A stretch of DNA of 64,000 bases from Scilla litardierei (lineage: Eukaryota > Streptophyta > Magnoliopsida > Asparagales > Asparagaceae), in assembly GCA_030789695.1 (NCBI GenBank), contig CM061130.1, positions 8,857,860 to 8,921,859 of the forward strand, written 5' to 3'. Every line of letters begins with the position of its first letter. Position 1 is the first letter of the stretch. Shown here piece after piece: positions 12,869-24,267 of this stretch. The notes beneath the pieces are model-generated. The model saw only the letters and a list, made by a program, of their open reading frames with translations, made no database searches and was not told where the DNA came from. Both the position numbers and the translations under genes were made by a program.

Positions 12869-14538
12869 TGACGTCCTCCACGATGTGTGTGATCATGCAA
12901 GTGCAATATGAGATTGGGGGCGTGAGATTTAAATATTTATAACCGCAAGCGCACGGTATTGTAGTGTGGCTTGGGGGTCGAACTCAGGGAGGCGTGGTTG
13001 TGCTTGTGTCAGAAGGGACCAAATTCACCCTATGGGTGAGCTAACCCGAATAGGTGGATGGTTTGTCACAAATTGTAGATAAGAGATTAAACAATATAAG
13101 AGGAAACCTGGGACTTCGGTTTCCACCCTATCATGTGTTCCCGCTAATACGGCCGACGGTTAGGACAACGATCAGAATTAGGGTTAATGGTGAGACGTTG
13201 CCTCTAAGAGTGATACCAGCGTCCCATGAGATATTCCGGTCAGTACCCAGGATGATACGCCGGACTACCCGGGTTCGGTCAATGGGCATTCCCATGTCCA
13301 TTAACACTGACCAACTCCGGGAGCACTAAGCTCGCAACGATAACTCCCAACATCTCATCCTGCCGCTCCCGCGTGCTAGGATTCGATGTCTACGCTAAGG
13401 GCATGAGCTATGGCTAGGGAGTCAACCGCCAAGTTTATTCCCCCTTGGCCCAACGGTCAAAGGCGGTCTTTTTCCCGTCGATGACAATAAAACACACTGC
13501 GTAACCAATAGATCCCTAATCCCTATCGATTTCCTAGTCCTATGGACGCATTAGGGAGAACCCACGAAGGGGTTTCCACCGAAATCCCAGATTGGGAACT
13601 ACTCACACATTTTAGGTAAAAAGCAATCTAAATGAAAATCGACAGTTAAAAACATGATCGGGCAATAGAAATTCGGTAGTAGCAATGCAATTAACAATGT
13701 ATTAAAGTGTTACAAAGATCGGAACACTTACAAATAAGTATAAAATTCCAGCCGTCGCAATAGAGGAAAAACAGAAAATAAACACAGCCCAAAAACACAG
13801 CTTACGTTTTTGAAAACCTAGTGCTAATATATATAGAAAACGATGTCACCCGATAGGTTGAAGAATCAACCGATCGGGTGACCTGCTTCGTTCTTCGGCA
13901 GCGCTCTTCAGGACTTCACCCGGTCACATGACACGATCAGTTGGCGGAAGCTTCTGGTCGTTTGGATCTTGAGCTCATCAGGTGAACCGATAGGTTGATA
14001 AATCAACCGATCGGTTGGAAACGTCGCCCAAATAAACAGAAAGTTGCGACGTTTTGGCACGGTCTGTTGGCTGAGCTCTCCGGGTCATCTCTTTGGGGGA
14101 ATCGGCTACAGATGAACCGATCGGGTGAAGGTCACCCGATCGGTTGGAGTTCAGCTCCAATTTCCAGAGAAGAAAGTTGGGCTGAATCGGTCGTCGACCC
14201 GGTCAGTTGATGCCCACGTTGCTTCAGCGGCTGTCCGGGTTGTGCACGCGTGCATCACCCGATCGGTTGGCTGTATCCAACCGGTTGGGTGGGGGGCTGA
14301 AAGATAGAAATCTTTGTCGTATGACCCCCCGGATCACGCGTGACTCCTCCCGTTACTCCGGGGACATGTGATATCTTTGTTATGTGTCCCCTATGCTGGC
14401 AAACTCCTGCAAACACGTAAAAACACAGAGAAGTGAAAGAAAACTAGAAAATACGAGAAAACGGATACGAGACGGCGGAAAATAACGGAAAAACACAAAG
14501 AAGACGTGCGTGAATATATAAAATATACACACACGTCA
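12869..14538 (-). repeat. 5' LTR of A1
   Basis: On the minus strand it starts TGACGTGTGTG and ends GGACGTCA near the primer site. It is homologous over most of its length to the LTRs at 24268-25873 and 33541-35157. A minus-strand TATATATA lies at 13828-13835. Upstream of it (13845-14300) is an array of CCGATCGG-type words. Confidence 0.85.
14115..14145. repeat. 14-bp-arm hairpin in A1 LTR
   Basis: AACCGATCGGGTGA and its perfect reverse complement are separated by AGG. The identical hairpin is at 25450-25480 and 34734-34764 in the two LTRs of A2. Confidence 0.9.
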
Positions 14539-14540
14539 GA

Positions 14541-14957
14541 CGACGACCATTCGAGAATCTCATAATTTAAGAGACCTCGCCGTTGAAGAATTGAAGGGAA
14601 ATCTGATGGTATATGAGATTGAGCTTGAGGAAGACAAGAAGATAGAGGAGGAACCAAAGAAAAAGAACCTAGCATTCAACATCAACGATGAAGACTCCGA
14701 CTTCACCGACAAATAAGATCATATTGCCTTCATCTTAAAGAACTTCAAAGACTTCATGACAAGTAAGTATGGTTAACGATCTTTTCGTTCTACTAATAAT
14801 ATTATTTGTTTTGGTTGCAACAAACCAGGACATGTAAAAGAGACTGTCCGTTGGAGAAGAACAACAGAGACGCCAAAGACCGTGGCAAAAGCAGAGAGAA
14901 TAATAGAAAAAGACTGATAGAAGAAACAAGACTCGACGACCAAGGAAAGAAGCATAT
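14541..14957 (+). pseudogene. SIRE-like gag, middle part with zinc knuckle
   Basis: The frame begins TTIRESHNLRDLAVEELKGN, the usual copia gag segment just before nucleocapsid, followed by an acidic/lysine-rich linker. A zinc knuckle CFGCNKPGHVK lies near 14808-14840; its last Cys (KRDCP) is one base out of frame at an A-run. In-frame stops lie at about 14715 and 14774. It is cut at 14957 by the element at 14958 and continues at 22571. Confidence 0.75.
14953..14957. repeat. Left target duplication CATAT of T3
   Basis: CATAT precedes TGATCGG at 14958 and recurs at 22566-22570. With one copy removed, the gag frame reads on with AYAAFDQSNDSTSDESSSDD. Confidence 0.9.
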
Positions 14958-16925
14958 TGATCGGCCCGGAATTTACTCCAAAACGATGTCGTTTTACTGC
15001 AAGCGCACGGTATAGTGGCAAGCTGGTATTGAACACGGGAAAGCGGTGCTATACTACCTATCTACTCCTAGGTTGGGTTAGACTTGCGAGTTTATTGGTG
15101 GATGCAGATTGTGGAGTATCGTAATGGTGATGGATGCAAAGTTTGTGTCACTCGATATCGCAAACAAAGGATTCCACACAAAGAAAGAAAGAAAAGAGAA
15201 AAGACTAGTGCAGTAGGATTTACCACCAGGATCGTCGGATGTTGATGCTAGGTTAGAACACTTATGTGCATTGGCTTTATTAGGGGTTTTCGCATCTAAG
15301 ATGTAGAACAATGGCCAGCTAACATTAGCACCATTTGTTTAACGTATCGCATTAACCCTGCTCTCGTGATAGGTGCACACGATCTGTGCATTAAGAATCG
15401 ACAATATTCATGCCACTCTCGTGGTCAAAATGATCTCAACTCACGCCACTCTCGTGGGTTAGAGTTTCGATGTATTTTGGTGGCTCTCATTGACGCAATG
15501 GCGGTAGCCGTCAATTAGTAATATAGTTCATCGGTGGATCCCATCAAGACACGAGCCAGATATGGTCACGAGCCCTAATTGAATCCACTAACTCTCTAAT
15601 TAAGTTTATAAGATACTACTTAAGCTAATCAATTCCACCGACCGTAGGCACGATCTCAGTACGAGATCTCCGACAAACTTTGCTAGATCGACCAAAATAT
15701 GTCCATTTTATACCAACGCAACCTAAAATTCCTAACTTTACATCTAAACCCTAAGATCCATGGGCTAATCCATTAGCCCTAGATAAGACTACTCAAGCAT
15801 AGTAAACATTATGAAAATAGTAGAGATCATTGCTAGCATCATAGAAAAACAATAAGAAGAGAATAGAATACTTAGTTTGATGCAAGGGAGGGGCCTATGG
15901 CATGGCCAAACTCCAAAAGAAAGTCTTCAAGAACTCCTAAGAAAATAAGATCTAACTCTCCCCAAAGGGGGGTTGGTTCCTCTCAATGACGGCTATAATA
16001 CCTATATATAGTCCCCTCAAACCCTAACAAATATCCTATAAAAGCTCTGAAATTCGTTCCAAATCTGTTTCTGGTCGCAACTTAAGTTCTGGGCCCCAGT
16101 TGACTCGGTCGAGTAGAACACAGCACTCGGTCTCGAGTGCTGATTTCAGCACTGCAGTGTCAACCTCCAAAAATTCCCCAGATTTTAACCAACCTTCGAT
16201 TGGTGCGTTCTTGGTGGTGTTGGAACCTTCATTAAGTCTACTATCCATAAAAAATATGAGAAAAATACTTTTCCAACTGGAATGATAGCAGATCTCAAAA
16301 GAGGGAGAGGCTGTTTGAAAATCTGGGTGCTTGCCTTACTCGACCGAGTAGTCTTCGTGCTCGGTCGAGTATCCCCCTACTCGATCGAGCTATAGTAGAT
16401 CAGAACTTCCTCCAAAATGCTGCTCTGTTTGATGACGACTCGGGTTGAGTAGGTGAACTGCTCGGTCGAGTTGCTTTGCTGCTCGGTCGAGCTACAATGC
16501 CTTGGAGAATAGCTCAAAATCGTCGCTCTGTTTGATATAGCTCGGGTCGAGCTGGCTGTTTGCTTGGTCGAATAGGTCATGTCCGTTTCTCTGCTAACTC
16601 TGCGTGTCAGCTCAGCCGAGTAGCTGTTGCTACTCGGTCGAGTCGCTAGGTAAACTGAAGATGGCACGAGCTTCTCATCTTTCGCTCCTCCTCCTCTTGT
16701 CTTCTTCTTTGGCACCTCAGGCATGTCATCATGAGTCTTCTAGGTGCTCTCACGTCGCCGATCATCTCATTGACTCCAAATTTCTCCAAATATCTGAAAT
16801 GGGCATAAATGCTCCGAAAGTCATGTTATTCCAAATAATGGCGTAAAAGCGTATAAAATGGGGGTTTGGAGGGTAAAATGCGTTATGAAAATATGCGATA
16901 ATTCATTCAAAATAGGAGCATATCA
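14958..16925 (-). repeat. 3' LTR of T3
   Basis: It is 1968 bp. It carries a minus-strand TATATATA at 16003-16010, with an array of CTCGGTCGAGTA / TACTCGACCGAG words upstream at 16101-16640. The first and last hundred or so bases align with the other LTR. The segment of about 16101-16350 matches the other LTR only as reverse complement, and about 16360-16640 has no counterpart there. Confidence 0.8.
16101..16350. repeat. Segment inverted relative to the partner LTR
   Basis: GGAACCTTCATTAAGTCTAC here (about 16221) corresponds to GTAGACTTCATGAAGGTTCC near 22143, one mismatch on the reverse strand. The flanking TCGGTCGAG words are mirrored as well. Confidence 0.75.
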
Positions 16926-19900
16926 AGATCCCCCAATCTTACCTCTTACTCGTCCTCGAGGAAGACGAATACGAAGCTCAACGGAAGGTAAAAATAAGAA
17001 AACGAAAAAGAATACGAAGTGGAAGGGGTCGCTAGATTATTCTCTCAGATCTCAAGCCATAAGCTACACATCACGATAACTCGGAAAATACAAATCACAT
17101 GCTATAAAGATTTCATATCTTACTTAAACATGGTATTTGCAAGCTTTCGAGAACAACAAAAGAGACTCTCTAAATTCATGCGATCAAATCATATTCACTT
17201 CACGCAATTCATAGAATTTAATATGTAGAACATTGGCGATGCACCTTTCAATCAAGAGTTATAACAGAAGCATATAAGAATCACACCAAGCATGCAATGG
17301 AGGATGGAATAAATCATGGCATTCACATATTTATATCGAATCATAATAAATCTCCATAACTAAAGTATTTTGTTAAGTTTTAGCATTATCAAACTTTCCC
17401 ATTCGTGTACCTCTCCACTCTAATGGCTACTCACACTTGTGGTCAAATGAATTAGCTTAGCTTGAGGCATCACATCTAAAGGAAAAGGATAGGGAAAAAT
17501 GAAATTTTTACCTTGGTTTTCCAAGTATTTTTGTGGCTCCAATAATGAGATAGAGAAATATTTTTCTTTTTCTTTTTATTTCTCATTTTTCTTTCTGGAT
17601 TTTGTAGGAGCTATATGATATGTATTTTTGGTTTTTGGCTCCTTTTTGGCTTTTTGAACTTTTTGGAGCTAACTTTTCTTTTGCAATGGATTTTTGGAAA
17701 TGGATGCGGTATAAGTAGCTTTAGGAGGTGATCTCAAGTGACATGTAGAGAATAAAAAGATATATGGGGAAAAGGAAATGATGTAACACTCGGTTCACTC
17801 ATAAGATGTGCACAAAGGGTTCAATAAGATAACACCTAAACTTAAACTCATATGTAAGCCTGAATATTCTTAATCATCTCAATAAATAGTGAAGTCAAGC
17901 GGTAAAGCGTACAATCTATCAAGAATGCAACAGAAGGTGAATAAGACAATAATACAGATGCTTCAGATATACAAGTGATGCGTGAGTCTTGGTGCATTTC
18001 CAACAAAAGCATACTAAACACTATTACATACATTCAGCTTCAATTAGTATCATGCATTCTTATATAAGAATCATCAAAAGAATATATAAGCAAGCACATG
18101 GATAGCAGTATACTGAAATACCCCAAATAGCATGGAAAGAGATATATGATGGCTACTAAAGCAATAAGCGATATCATCATAAGGAACATATCTAGCAAAA
18201 GAAGGAAAAGAGAATAAAGACATAAATACAAAAGAGAAGAAGAAAAAGAAAAACAAGCACAATATGATACATGAACACATATAAAAGGAAAATAAGATGG
18301 AAAAATTGAAAAGATGATGTAAAAATTTGAAAAATCCTAAAAATCCTAAAATGAAGTAAAAATGCAACTAAATGGCATGGAAATGCACTCCCCAAGCTTA
18401 AACTTCACATTGTCCTTAATATGATCATAAAAGGTAATTATGAGGAACATCAATAAATATGAGGGGGTGAATGAAAAATGATGAAATGAATGATATGCAA
18501 TCCCAATGCAACTACGTATATGCACATGCAATGATGCATGAGAGCGCCTTGCACCAAGCTTATACCAAACAATCTTATTCAAATGACTTGATAAAAATGT
18601 CACGTCTTCCCTAAGCGAGATCAAGTCAAACGAATAAGAAAGTAATGTTTTAATTGAAAGAAATGCTCGATGGTGGTGAGCAAAATGGTGGGACATATCA
18701 AAATGTGAAGAGGGCAATTAATATATATAATGGATTTGGGGTGTAAAAGATTATTGTTGCCATTATATGAGGTGATCGTTATTCTAAACTAACAAATCAA
18801 GCAAATCTATACGGTACTCTCGTTGTCGAGAGGATTCGTGTTTATTGAAAGCATAAAATACTACACTACTAGATTGATATTACCTATAGCAAAAGGCAGA
18901 TCCAGTATCTTTGCCGGTGCATGAAATGTTCCTACGTCCCCACCATTATTGACCACCAATGGACTCGTGGAATTTAATGCCATGAAACTACTCCAACTGC
19001 TCCTTCCGTGGCTCCGCTAGGTGCGTGTGTCCACAGACTCCATCAAATTCTAGCAATGCAGCTCCCAGCATCTCTCCAAGGACTCCACCTGTACCCTGTA
19101 AGAGATAAGCCGCATTAATCTGATGTGGATAATTCTTCCCCAAAAAAAATGTATTCCAAAGAAGGTCATCAAAAGAAATATTTAAAATTAAGGGTGGTTG
19201 ACAACACTTCCCTGGAAATAAATCTCTACTCTCGTGCACCATGTCAACTAAGTCCTCGTTGTTCGTTTCAGGTTGTTCCGGTAACTCTGGCATATAAGCA
19301 CGTGCCTCATCAGGCAACGCCTCATCATCGTCAGACTTATCCTCGCGCATATCCTGTTCGTATTCATATGCGTTTCATGGGTGCTAACTCCTTGCTCTCC
19401 TCCTCGTATACGTCCCATCGTGCCTCTTGTTCATATGTATGTGTATCCTACAATAGGTGCAATGAGTCATCAAAATCTGAATCATAAAAAATATCATATA
19501 TATGAGGGAAATCAAATGCAAAGAGCTATGGAGTAAACATATCTCCTTGAATGGGAGCCAGAAGCTCTATAGGATAGTCCTCGGCATCAGTGGAAGGGTG
19601 AGGTGGATGTGAAAGCTCTAATAGATGAGGGTAATTCTCGGGATCCTCATGAATGGCTATGTCATCGTCCTAAGTCAGGTCCTCCTTGATGGTCAGCTCC
19701 GACAATGTAGGCACGACCTCCTCAATAATATCTTCTGATGGTATAGGCTGCTTTGACTCATATGGGTGGCAGGGGGAGCGACGATGGCACAAGTTGACTC
19801 CGCAGTGCCAGGTGCCGTTGTCTCGTCGAAGATGACAATATCAAATCACATAATATCTCCCCCAAGCTGAACATGGACATCCTTCTCAGGCTCCTCAGGT

Positions 19901-19953
19901 ATAAAAGGCAATGTAAACTTCATCTTCTCCTTTTTATGCCTCCTTCTTCGTTT
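16926..19953 (-). other. Internal 3' part of T3, no recognisable gene
   Basis: It begins with the purine tract (minus strand AAGATTGGGGGATCT, 16926-16940). The rest is AT-rich with many stops. A second CCCCAAGCTTAAACTT motif lies at about 18391. A 120-codon minus frame (19350-18988) is acidic at its start (DKSDDDEALPDEARAYMPEL) and could be a decayed part of the element's polyprotein. I do not recognise it. Confidence 0.5.
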
Positions 19954-20406
19954 TCATCCTGGAGCTCGAGGCATCCGATTGCATGGCTTGGACTTCTCAA
20001 TAGTAGGTGCAGGTGACACTGTGGGCTCATGTATCTGGTAGAGGGATAAGCAGGATGCTAAAATATCCTCAGGATCCTCAGGTATGGAAGTGAATGTGTT
20101 GCCCTTGGACGCGTCGTATCTGTCATCTAGCACGAGGTAAATAACATCAATGTCTTCTTCATCTGAATCGTCCATCCACTCATCATATGAACTAGTTGTA
20201 TCGGTGGGTAGGGGAGCGATGACGGTGCAAACTGGATCTGCAGTAACACCTCCCGAGTGTCTCATCGCAGTTCCCTCATCAGAAGTGACTGCATCCATGC
20301 ATGGTTCCGCTGTCTCCTTAGAGGTCGAAGCATCCATATTCTCGGTCTCTCCCTCGGGTTCATGAGATGAAAGATTCTTGTTGGTATCATTCAGCTTAGC
20401 TCGCAT
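19954..20406 (-). CDS. Acidic 150-aa ORF of T3, unknown
   Basis: This minus-strand frame starts MRAKLNDTNKNLSSHEPEG. It is rich in Asp, Glu, Ser and Thr, with DEWMDDSDEEDIDVIYLVLD in the middle and a basic, proline-containing end (KSKPCNRMPRAPG). It follows the gag zinc-knuckle remnant on the same strand, so it is probably the gag-protease linker of the element. There is no catalytic DTG/DSG motif. I do not recognise a family. It may be a leftover frame rather than an expressed protein. Confidence 0.35.
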   Translation of the reverse strand: MRAKLNDTNKNLSSHEPEGETENMDASTSKETAEPCMDAVTSDEGTAMRHSGGVTADPVCTVIAPLPTDTTSSYDEWMDDSDEEDIDVIYLVLDDRYDASKGNTFTSIPEDPEDILASCLSLYQIHEPTVSPAPTIEKSKPCNRMPRAPG

Positions 20407-20479
20407 TTCCTAACTTAGAAGTGAATAGATGCACAGCTCTCCTCAAACCGCGCGAGCGTCAAATTGAGGGGATAGTTAG

Positions 20480-20650
20480 GACTTAAGCAACAGATGCAGC
20501 TTTCTTAGGGCATGTGTCCCTCCTTATCACAATACTCACAGTAGGCATAGCACTCTGAATAGTCATATCCTTTCATCTGATAGTATGTGTCCTGTGGATA
20601 ATATCTGCATTCTTCGATTGGAGCCTCATACTGTGTCAAATAATCATTGC
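20480..20650 (-). pseudogene. gag nucleocapsid remnant of T3
   Basis: The minus-strand frame holds a CEYCDKEGHMP segment, a degenerate CCHC zinc knuckle broken by a stop right after it. It is preceded by NDYLTQYEAPIEECRYYP. Its position just inside the primer site fits gag. Confidence 0.45.
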
Positions 20651-20839
20651 CTGAAATATAACAAAAGTGATCCTTTGTACCTGAATAGTCAAAGCAAACA
20701 ACCTGAAAAAGATATTAGTGGTACAAGAAGATAGAAATAATGATAAAGCAGGTGGCGGAGAAAATATCATGTTCTTCTCTCTCTTTTTTCGAAGTCTAAT
20801 CAACCTAATTATGATAAATAGATAATATGACAGAACGCC

Positions 20840-20857
20840 TCCCCGGCAATGGCGCCA
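20840..20857 (-). promoter_or_regulatory. Primer binding site of T3
   Basis: TCCCCGGCAATGGCGCCA is the tRNA-Asp 3' end with one mismatch. It lies 9 bp from the LTR start at 20867. Confidence 0.75.
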
Positions 20858-20866
20858 CCAAAAACT

Positions 20867-22565
20867 TGATGCTCCCGAAACTTACATCTAGAAGCCACCC
20901 AGCAATGGCACGAATGCCAAGGGCTAGATGTATCCCAAATGTGAATTCCCGGTACTTTACGCAAGAGTACGGTGTCAAGTAATAATATAAAAGATTATCG
21001 ATCTCACAGGGAGGGTAGCGATGTTATTGTCTCCGGCTATTTCCAAATCTCGAAATTTAGGTAGCAGTCGGTTTCAACAGATTGTTTGTTTGGGATTGTG
21101 ATCAATTAATAAAGACTAGGGCATTGAGACTCACCACTAGGATCGTTTGATGTCGATGCTAGGTTAAGATTCTTACATTGCATTGGCTTTATTAGGGATT
21201 GTCGCATCTAAGAAGTTGAATTCATGGCTCTAAGCGCCATGAATCTAACGTATCGCATTAAGCCTGCTCTCACGACAGGCGCACATGATCCGTGCATTAA
21301 GAATCGACAATATTCATGCCACTCTCGTGGTCAGAATGATCTCAACTCACGCCACTCTCGTGGGTTAGAGTTTCGATGTATTTTGGTGGCTCTCATTGAC
21401 ACAATAAAGGGTAGCCGTCAATTAGTAATATAGTTCGTCGGTGGATCCATCAAGACACGAGCCGAACATGGTCAGGAGCCCTAATTGAATCCACTAACTC
21501 CCTAATTAAGTTTATAGGATACTCCTTAAGCCAATCGATTCCACCAACTACGGGCACGATCTCAGTATGAGATCTCCTACAAACTTTGCTAGATCGACAA
21601 AAATACGTCCCTTTTATACCAACGCAACCTAAAAATACTAACTTTACATCTAAATCCTAAGATCCATGAGCTAATCCATTAGCCCTAGATGGAACTACTC
21701 ATGCATCATAGAAAAAACAATAAAAGATGCAAGAACAACAAGAGAATTCATATCGACCATCAAAAGCATAGAAAGTTTAGAATAACGTACCAAAGCGTTA
21801 TAGAGCAATAGCAAAGCAAATAAAATTAAGGATAATAAGATTCCTTGCGTAATAGAACAATAAAAATCCGATCTTTGGTCTTCACAAAACAACGACGGCA
21901 CAAAACCAAAACTAGATCTACAAACACTAATTAAAACTAAAGATAGGCTAAAACACTCGATGTCTCTCATTGACGCAATGATGGTAGGGGGACCCGACCG
22001 AGTAGGGGGGCTACTCGACCGAGCATGAAAGCTACTCGGTCGAGTAAGGCAAGCGCCCAGATTTTCAGACAGCCTCTCACTCTTTTGAGATCTTCTATCA
22101 TTCCAATTAGTACAGTATTTTTCTCATATTTTTTAATGGATAGTAGACTTCATGAAGGTTCCAACGCCACCAAAAACGTGCCAATCAGAGGTCGGATGAA
22201 ATCTAGAGAATTTTTGCAGGTTGACGCTGCATGCTGAAATCAGCACTCGACCGAGTGTTGTGTTCTACTCGACCGTGTCGACTGGGAAACTGAAGATGGC
22301 CTGAGCTTCTCATCTTTCGATCTCTCCTCCTCCCCTCATCTTCTTATTTGGCACCTCAGGCATGTCATCATGAGTCTTCTAGGTGCTCTCACGTTGCCGA
22401 CCGTCTCATTTACTTCAAATTGCTCTAATATCGCTCCAAATCCCTGAAATGAGCATAAACGCTTCAAAATTCATATTGTTCCAAAAAAGCGTATAAAATG
22501 GGGGTTTGGAGGGTGAAATGCGTCATGAAAATATGCGATAATTCATGCAAAATAGGAGCATATCA
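20867..22565 (-). repeat. 5' LTR of T3
   Basis: It is 1699 bp, TGATGCTCCCG to GAGCATATCA. It shares with 14958-16925 the segment around CTCACCACTAGGATCG and the end region. CGACCGAG words lie at 21997-22045 and 22226-22275. Confidence 0.8.
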
Positions 22566-22570
22566 CATAT

Positions 22571-23310
22571 GCAGCCTTCGATCAAAGTAATGATTCTACC
22601 TCCGACGAATCATCATCAGATGACAAAGAAGATTGAAGAGAAACATCTCATATGTGCTTCCTAGCTTCTACATGATCGCAAGTAAGTTCATTTCATAATT
22701 CATCATTTTGTGAAGATGATTCATTATCAAGTGATGATGAAGAGATGGATTATTGGGGTGCATACAAGGAGCTTTGCTCACTTCATGATAAGCTCATTAA
22801 AGAACATAGAAAAACATTGAGATTAGTTAAAAAGGATGCAAAAGATAAAGAGAAACTTCTTAAAGAAAACATTGCACTAAAAGAGAAGAACGAATTATTA
22901 GAAAAAGACATAAATTCCATGAAAAAGAAAATTGAGGGTTTGGATAATCTTCTCGTGTATATCAAAGACAAATACGATTCTACGATGAAGATTGTCGAAA
23001 ACTTCAATAAAGGGAAAGGAAAATTGGATAGTCTTATAAATAGTCAAAAAGCATGATTTAGCAAAACCGAACTTGGCTATGATTCTACTCAAGCCAAGAA
23101 AAGGATTAAGCATACTAGGATGCATCATGCTAACCGAAATTTTTTGAGCATATGGATTCCCAAGCATATGACAGATCAAAAGAAACAAAGGTACACAATC
23201 GATTTTGTTCAAAAAATTCATTTAAATAAAAATTACAAGTATAGTTCTATTGAAGGAACTAAACCATATTGGGGTTGGTTTCCTAAAGGCCAATCCTTTG
23301 GACTCAAATG
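22571..23310 (+). pseudogene. SIRE-like gag C-terminal coiled-coil region
   Basis: This continues the gag after T3. It begins AAFDQSNDSTSDESSSDDKE, then a stop, then a coiled-coil frame at 22745-23056 (KLLKENIALKEKNELLEKDI, heptad-like, about 100 residues) ending KGKLDSLINSQKA. Next come a stop and FSKTELGYDSTQAKKR. The last part ends PYWGWFPKGQSFGLK at 23311. The order knuckle, acidic-serine, coiled coil, GLGY-like box is typical of SIRE/Maximus gag. Stops at about 22635 and 23054 make it non-functional. Confidence 0.7.
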
Positions 23311-24050
23311 AATAAAGAGTACCACAATGTTCATATTTTTAGGCACTAAATGTTCATATTTTTTAGGTACTCTAAACAAAGGAGTAGGAATACAAATATC
23401 AACGCTTTGCGAAAAAAAATTTGGCTAAGAAACGTTGCTTCGCAAATGCTTAAGAAATGTTTAATAATTGTTTAGAATTTTTTTTTGTTTTATATGAATG
23501 TTTATATATGCTATTTAACTTGCTTGTTAAAGATTTTTGGCTAAAACGATCAAACCAGCACGTCGAAAATCCCTCGGGATGAGAAAATTCTCAAACCCAG
23601 GAGGGAGTCGACTCCCAGCCTCCAAGGCTGGGAGTCAACTCCCAGAGCACAGTCTGCCGAAATCTGTGTTTTATTTTTCACTTTTTTGACTAACTCTTAG
23701 TGGGGTTTTAGAGCTTATTGGGCTCATAACCAGTTGATGACTTAAACCCATTAAAGGGATTGATCCTAGCCCTTCATCTTCTTGATCTAATGGCCCCCAT
23801 TCATCTCCCTCTTCATTTCAAAATCAAAACCCTCGCATCTAAACCCTAGGTAGCCGACTACCTCATTTGGGTTCCTCATTTTGAATTTTTTGTGTGTGTG
23901 TGTGTGTGTGTGCTTGCTCATCTCTTTCTCAAGGAGCTCTTGATCTTTCATCTTCCTTCAAGAAAATCTCCATCATCAAGGTATAATCTTCACTTATCTC
24001 TTTGAATACTTCATATATCTCTTTCATTATTTCATCTTTTCATTATCAAT
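23311..24050 (+). other. Spacer between gag and env-like ORF of the SIRE-like element
   Basis: No gene is seen. It holds a mirrored GGGAGTCGACTCCCAGCC / GGCTGGGAGTCAACTCCC repeat at 23606-23645 and a (TG)n run at 23890-23912. The pol region expected here is missing. Confidence 0.5.
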
Positions 24051-24267
24051 ATGCTTAAGAAAATATCTGCTGGTAAAAGGAGAAAGATTGATGAAATTTT
24101 GCATCCTCTAACTGAGAGAGAAGTGATTGAACACTATCTAGTCAATTTTTCTAGTTATGCTAAGTTTCTAACATCACCACGAGGCAAATCCTCCATAAGA
24201 GGTTTGTCAATATTGAGGATGTAGAGAATTATGGCATTGATATTATTCTGGAATTTCAAAATCTGCT
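24051..24267 (+). pseudogene. Env-like ORF of SIRE-like element, piece 1
   Basis: It starts MLKKISAGKRRKIDEI and reads through EREVIEHYLVNFSSYAKF, then shifts frame near 24190 to FVNIEDVENYGIDIILEFQN. It is cut at 24267 by A2 and continues at 35163. The domain resembles the family called putative plant transposon protein, found in env-like or third ORFs of plant LTR elements. The function is unknown. Confidence 0.6.
24263..24267. repeat. Left target duplication CTGCT of A2
   Basis: CTGCT precedes the LTR at 24268 and recurs at 35158-35162. Removing one copy joins QNLL and NLF in one frame. Confidence 0.92.

Larger units (their letters stand above)
1..14538 (-). mobile_element. Athila-type Ty3/gypsy element A1, pol-less, 3' part off-window
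   Basis: This is a minus-strand LTR retrotransposon. Its 5' LTR (12869-14538), a tRNA-Asp-type primer site (12844-12861), gag (12668-11364), gag-end/protease (2133-723) and an internal promoter-like region (530-160) lie in this order on the minus strand. The 3' LTR and the env-like ORF expected by comparison with the sister element at 24268-35157 lie beyond the left edge. Nothing resembling reverse transcriptase, RNase H or integrase lies between the protease and the conserved post-coding segment near 650-690. The element is interrupted by the LTR element at 2139-11358. The right boundary is set by the terminal CA/TG and by resumption of the SIRE-like gag frame at 14541. Confidence 0.85.
14958..22565 (-). 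mobile_element. Tat-like non-autonomous Ty3/gypsy element T3
   Basis: This is a minus-strand element with LTRs 20867-22565 (5') and 14958-16925 (3'), TG/CA ends, CATAT duplication, primer site (20840-20857) and purine tract (16926-16936). The internal region holds a gag zinc-knuckle remnant and an acidic ORF but no pol domain. The LTRs differ strongly, including a segment in opposite orientation, so the insertion is old. Superfamily assignment rests on the tRNA-Asp-like primer site and the CCCCCAAGCT-type motifs. Confidence 0.8.

Noticed and set aside
13845..14300. Regular short repeats as a CRISPR array
   Set aside because: Spacing and words vary, and context is a plant LTR.
18074..18395. 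Hydrophobic Phe/Leu-rich frames as membrane proteins
   Set aside because: They come from A-rich plus-strand sequence in a decayed element, several frames at once.
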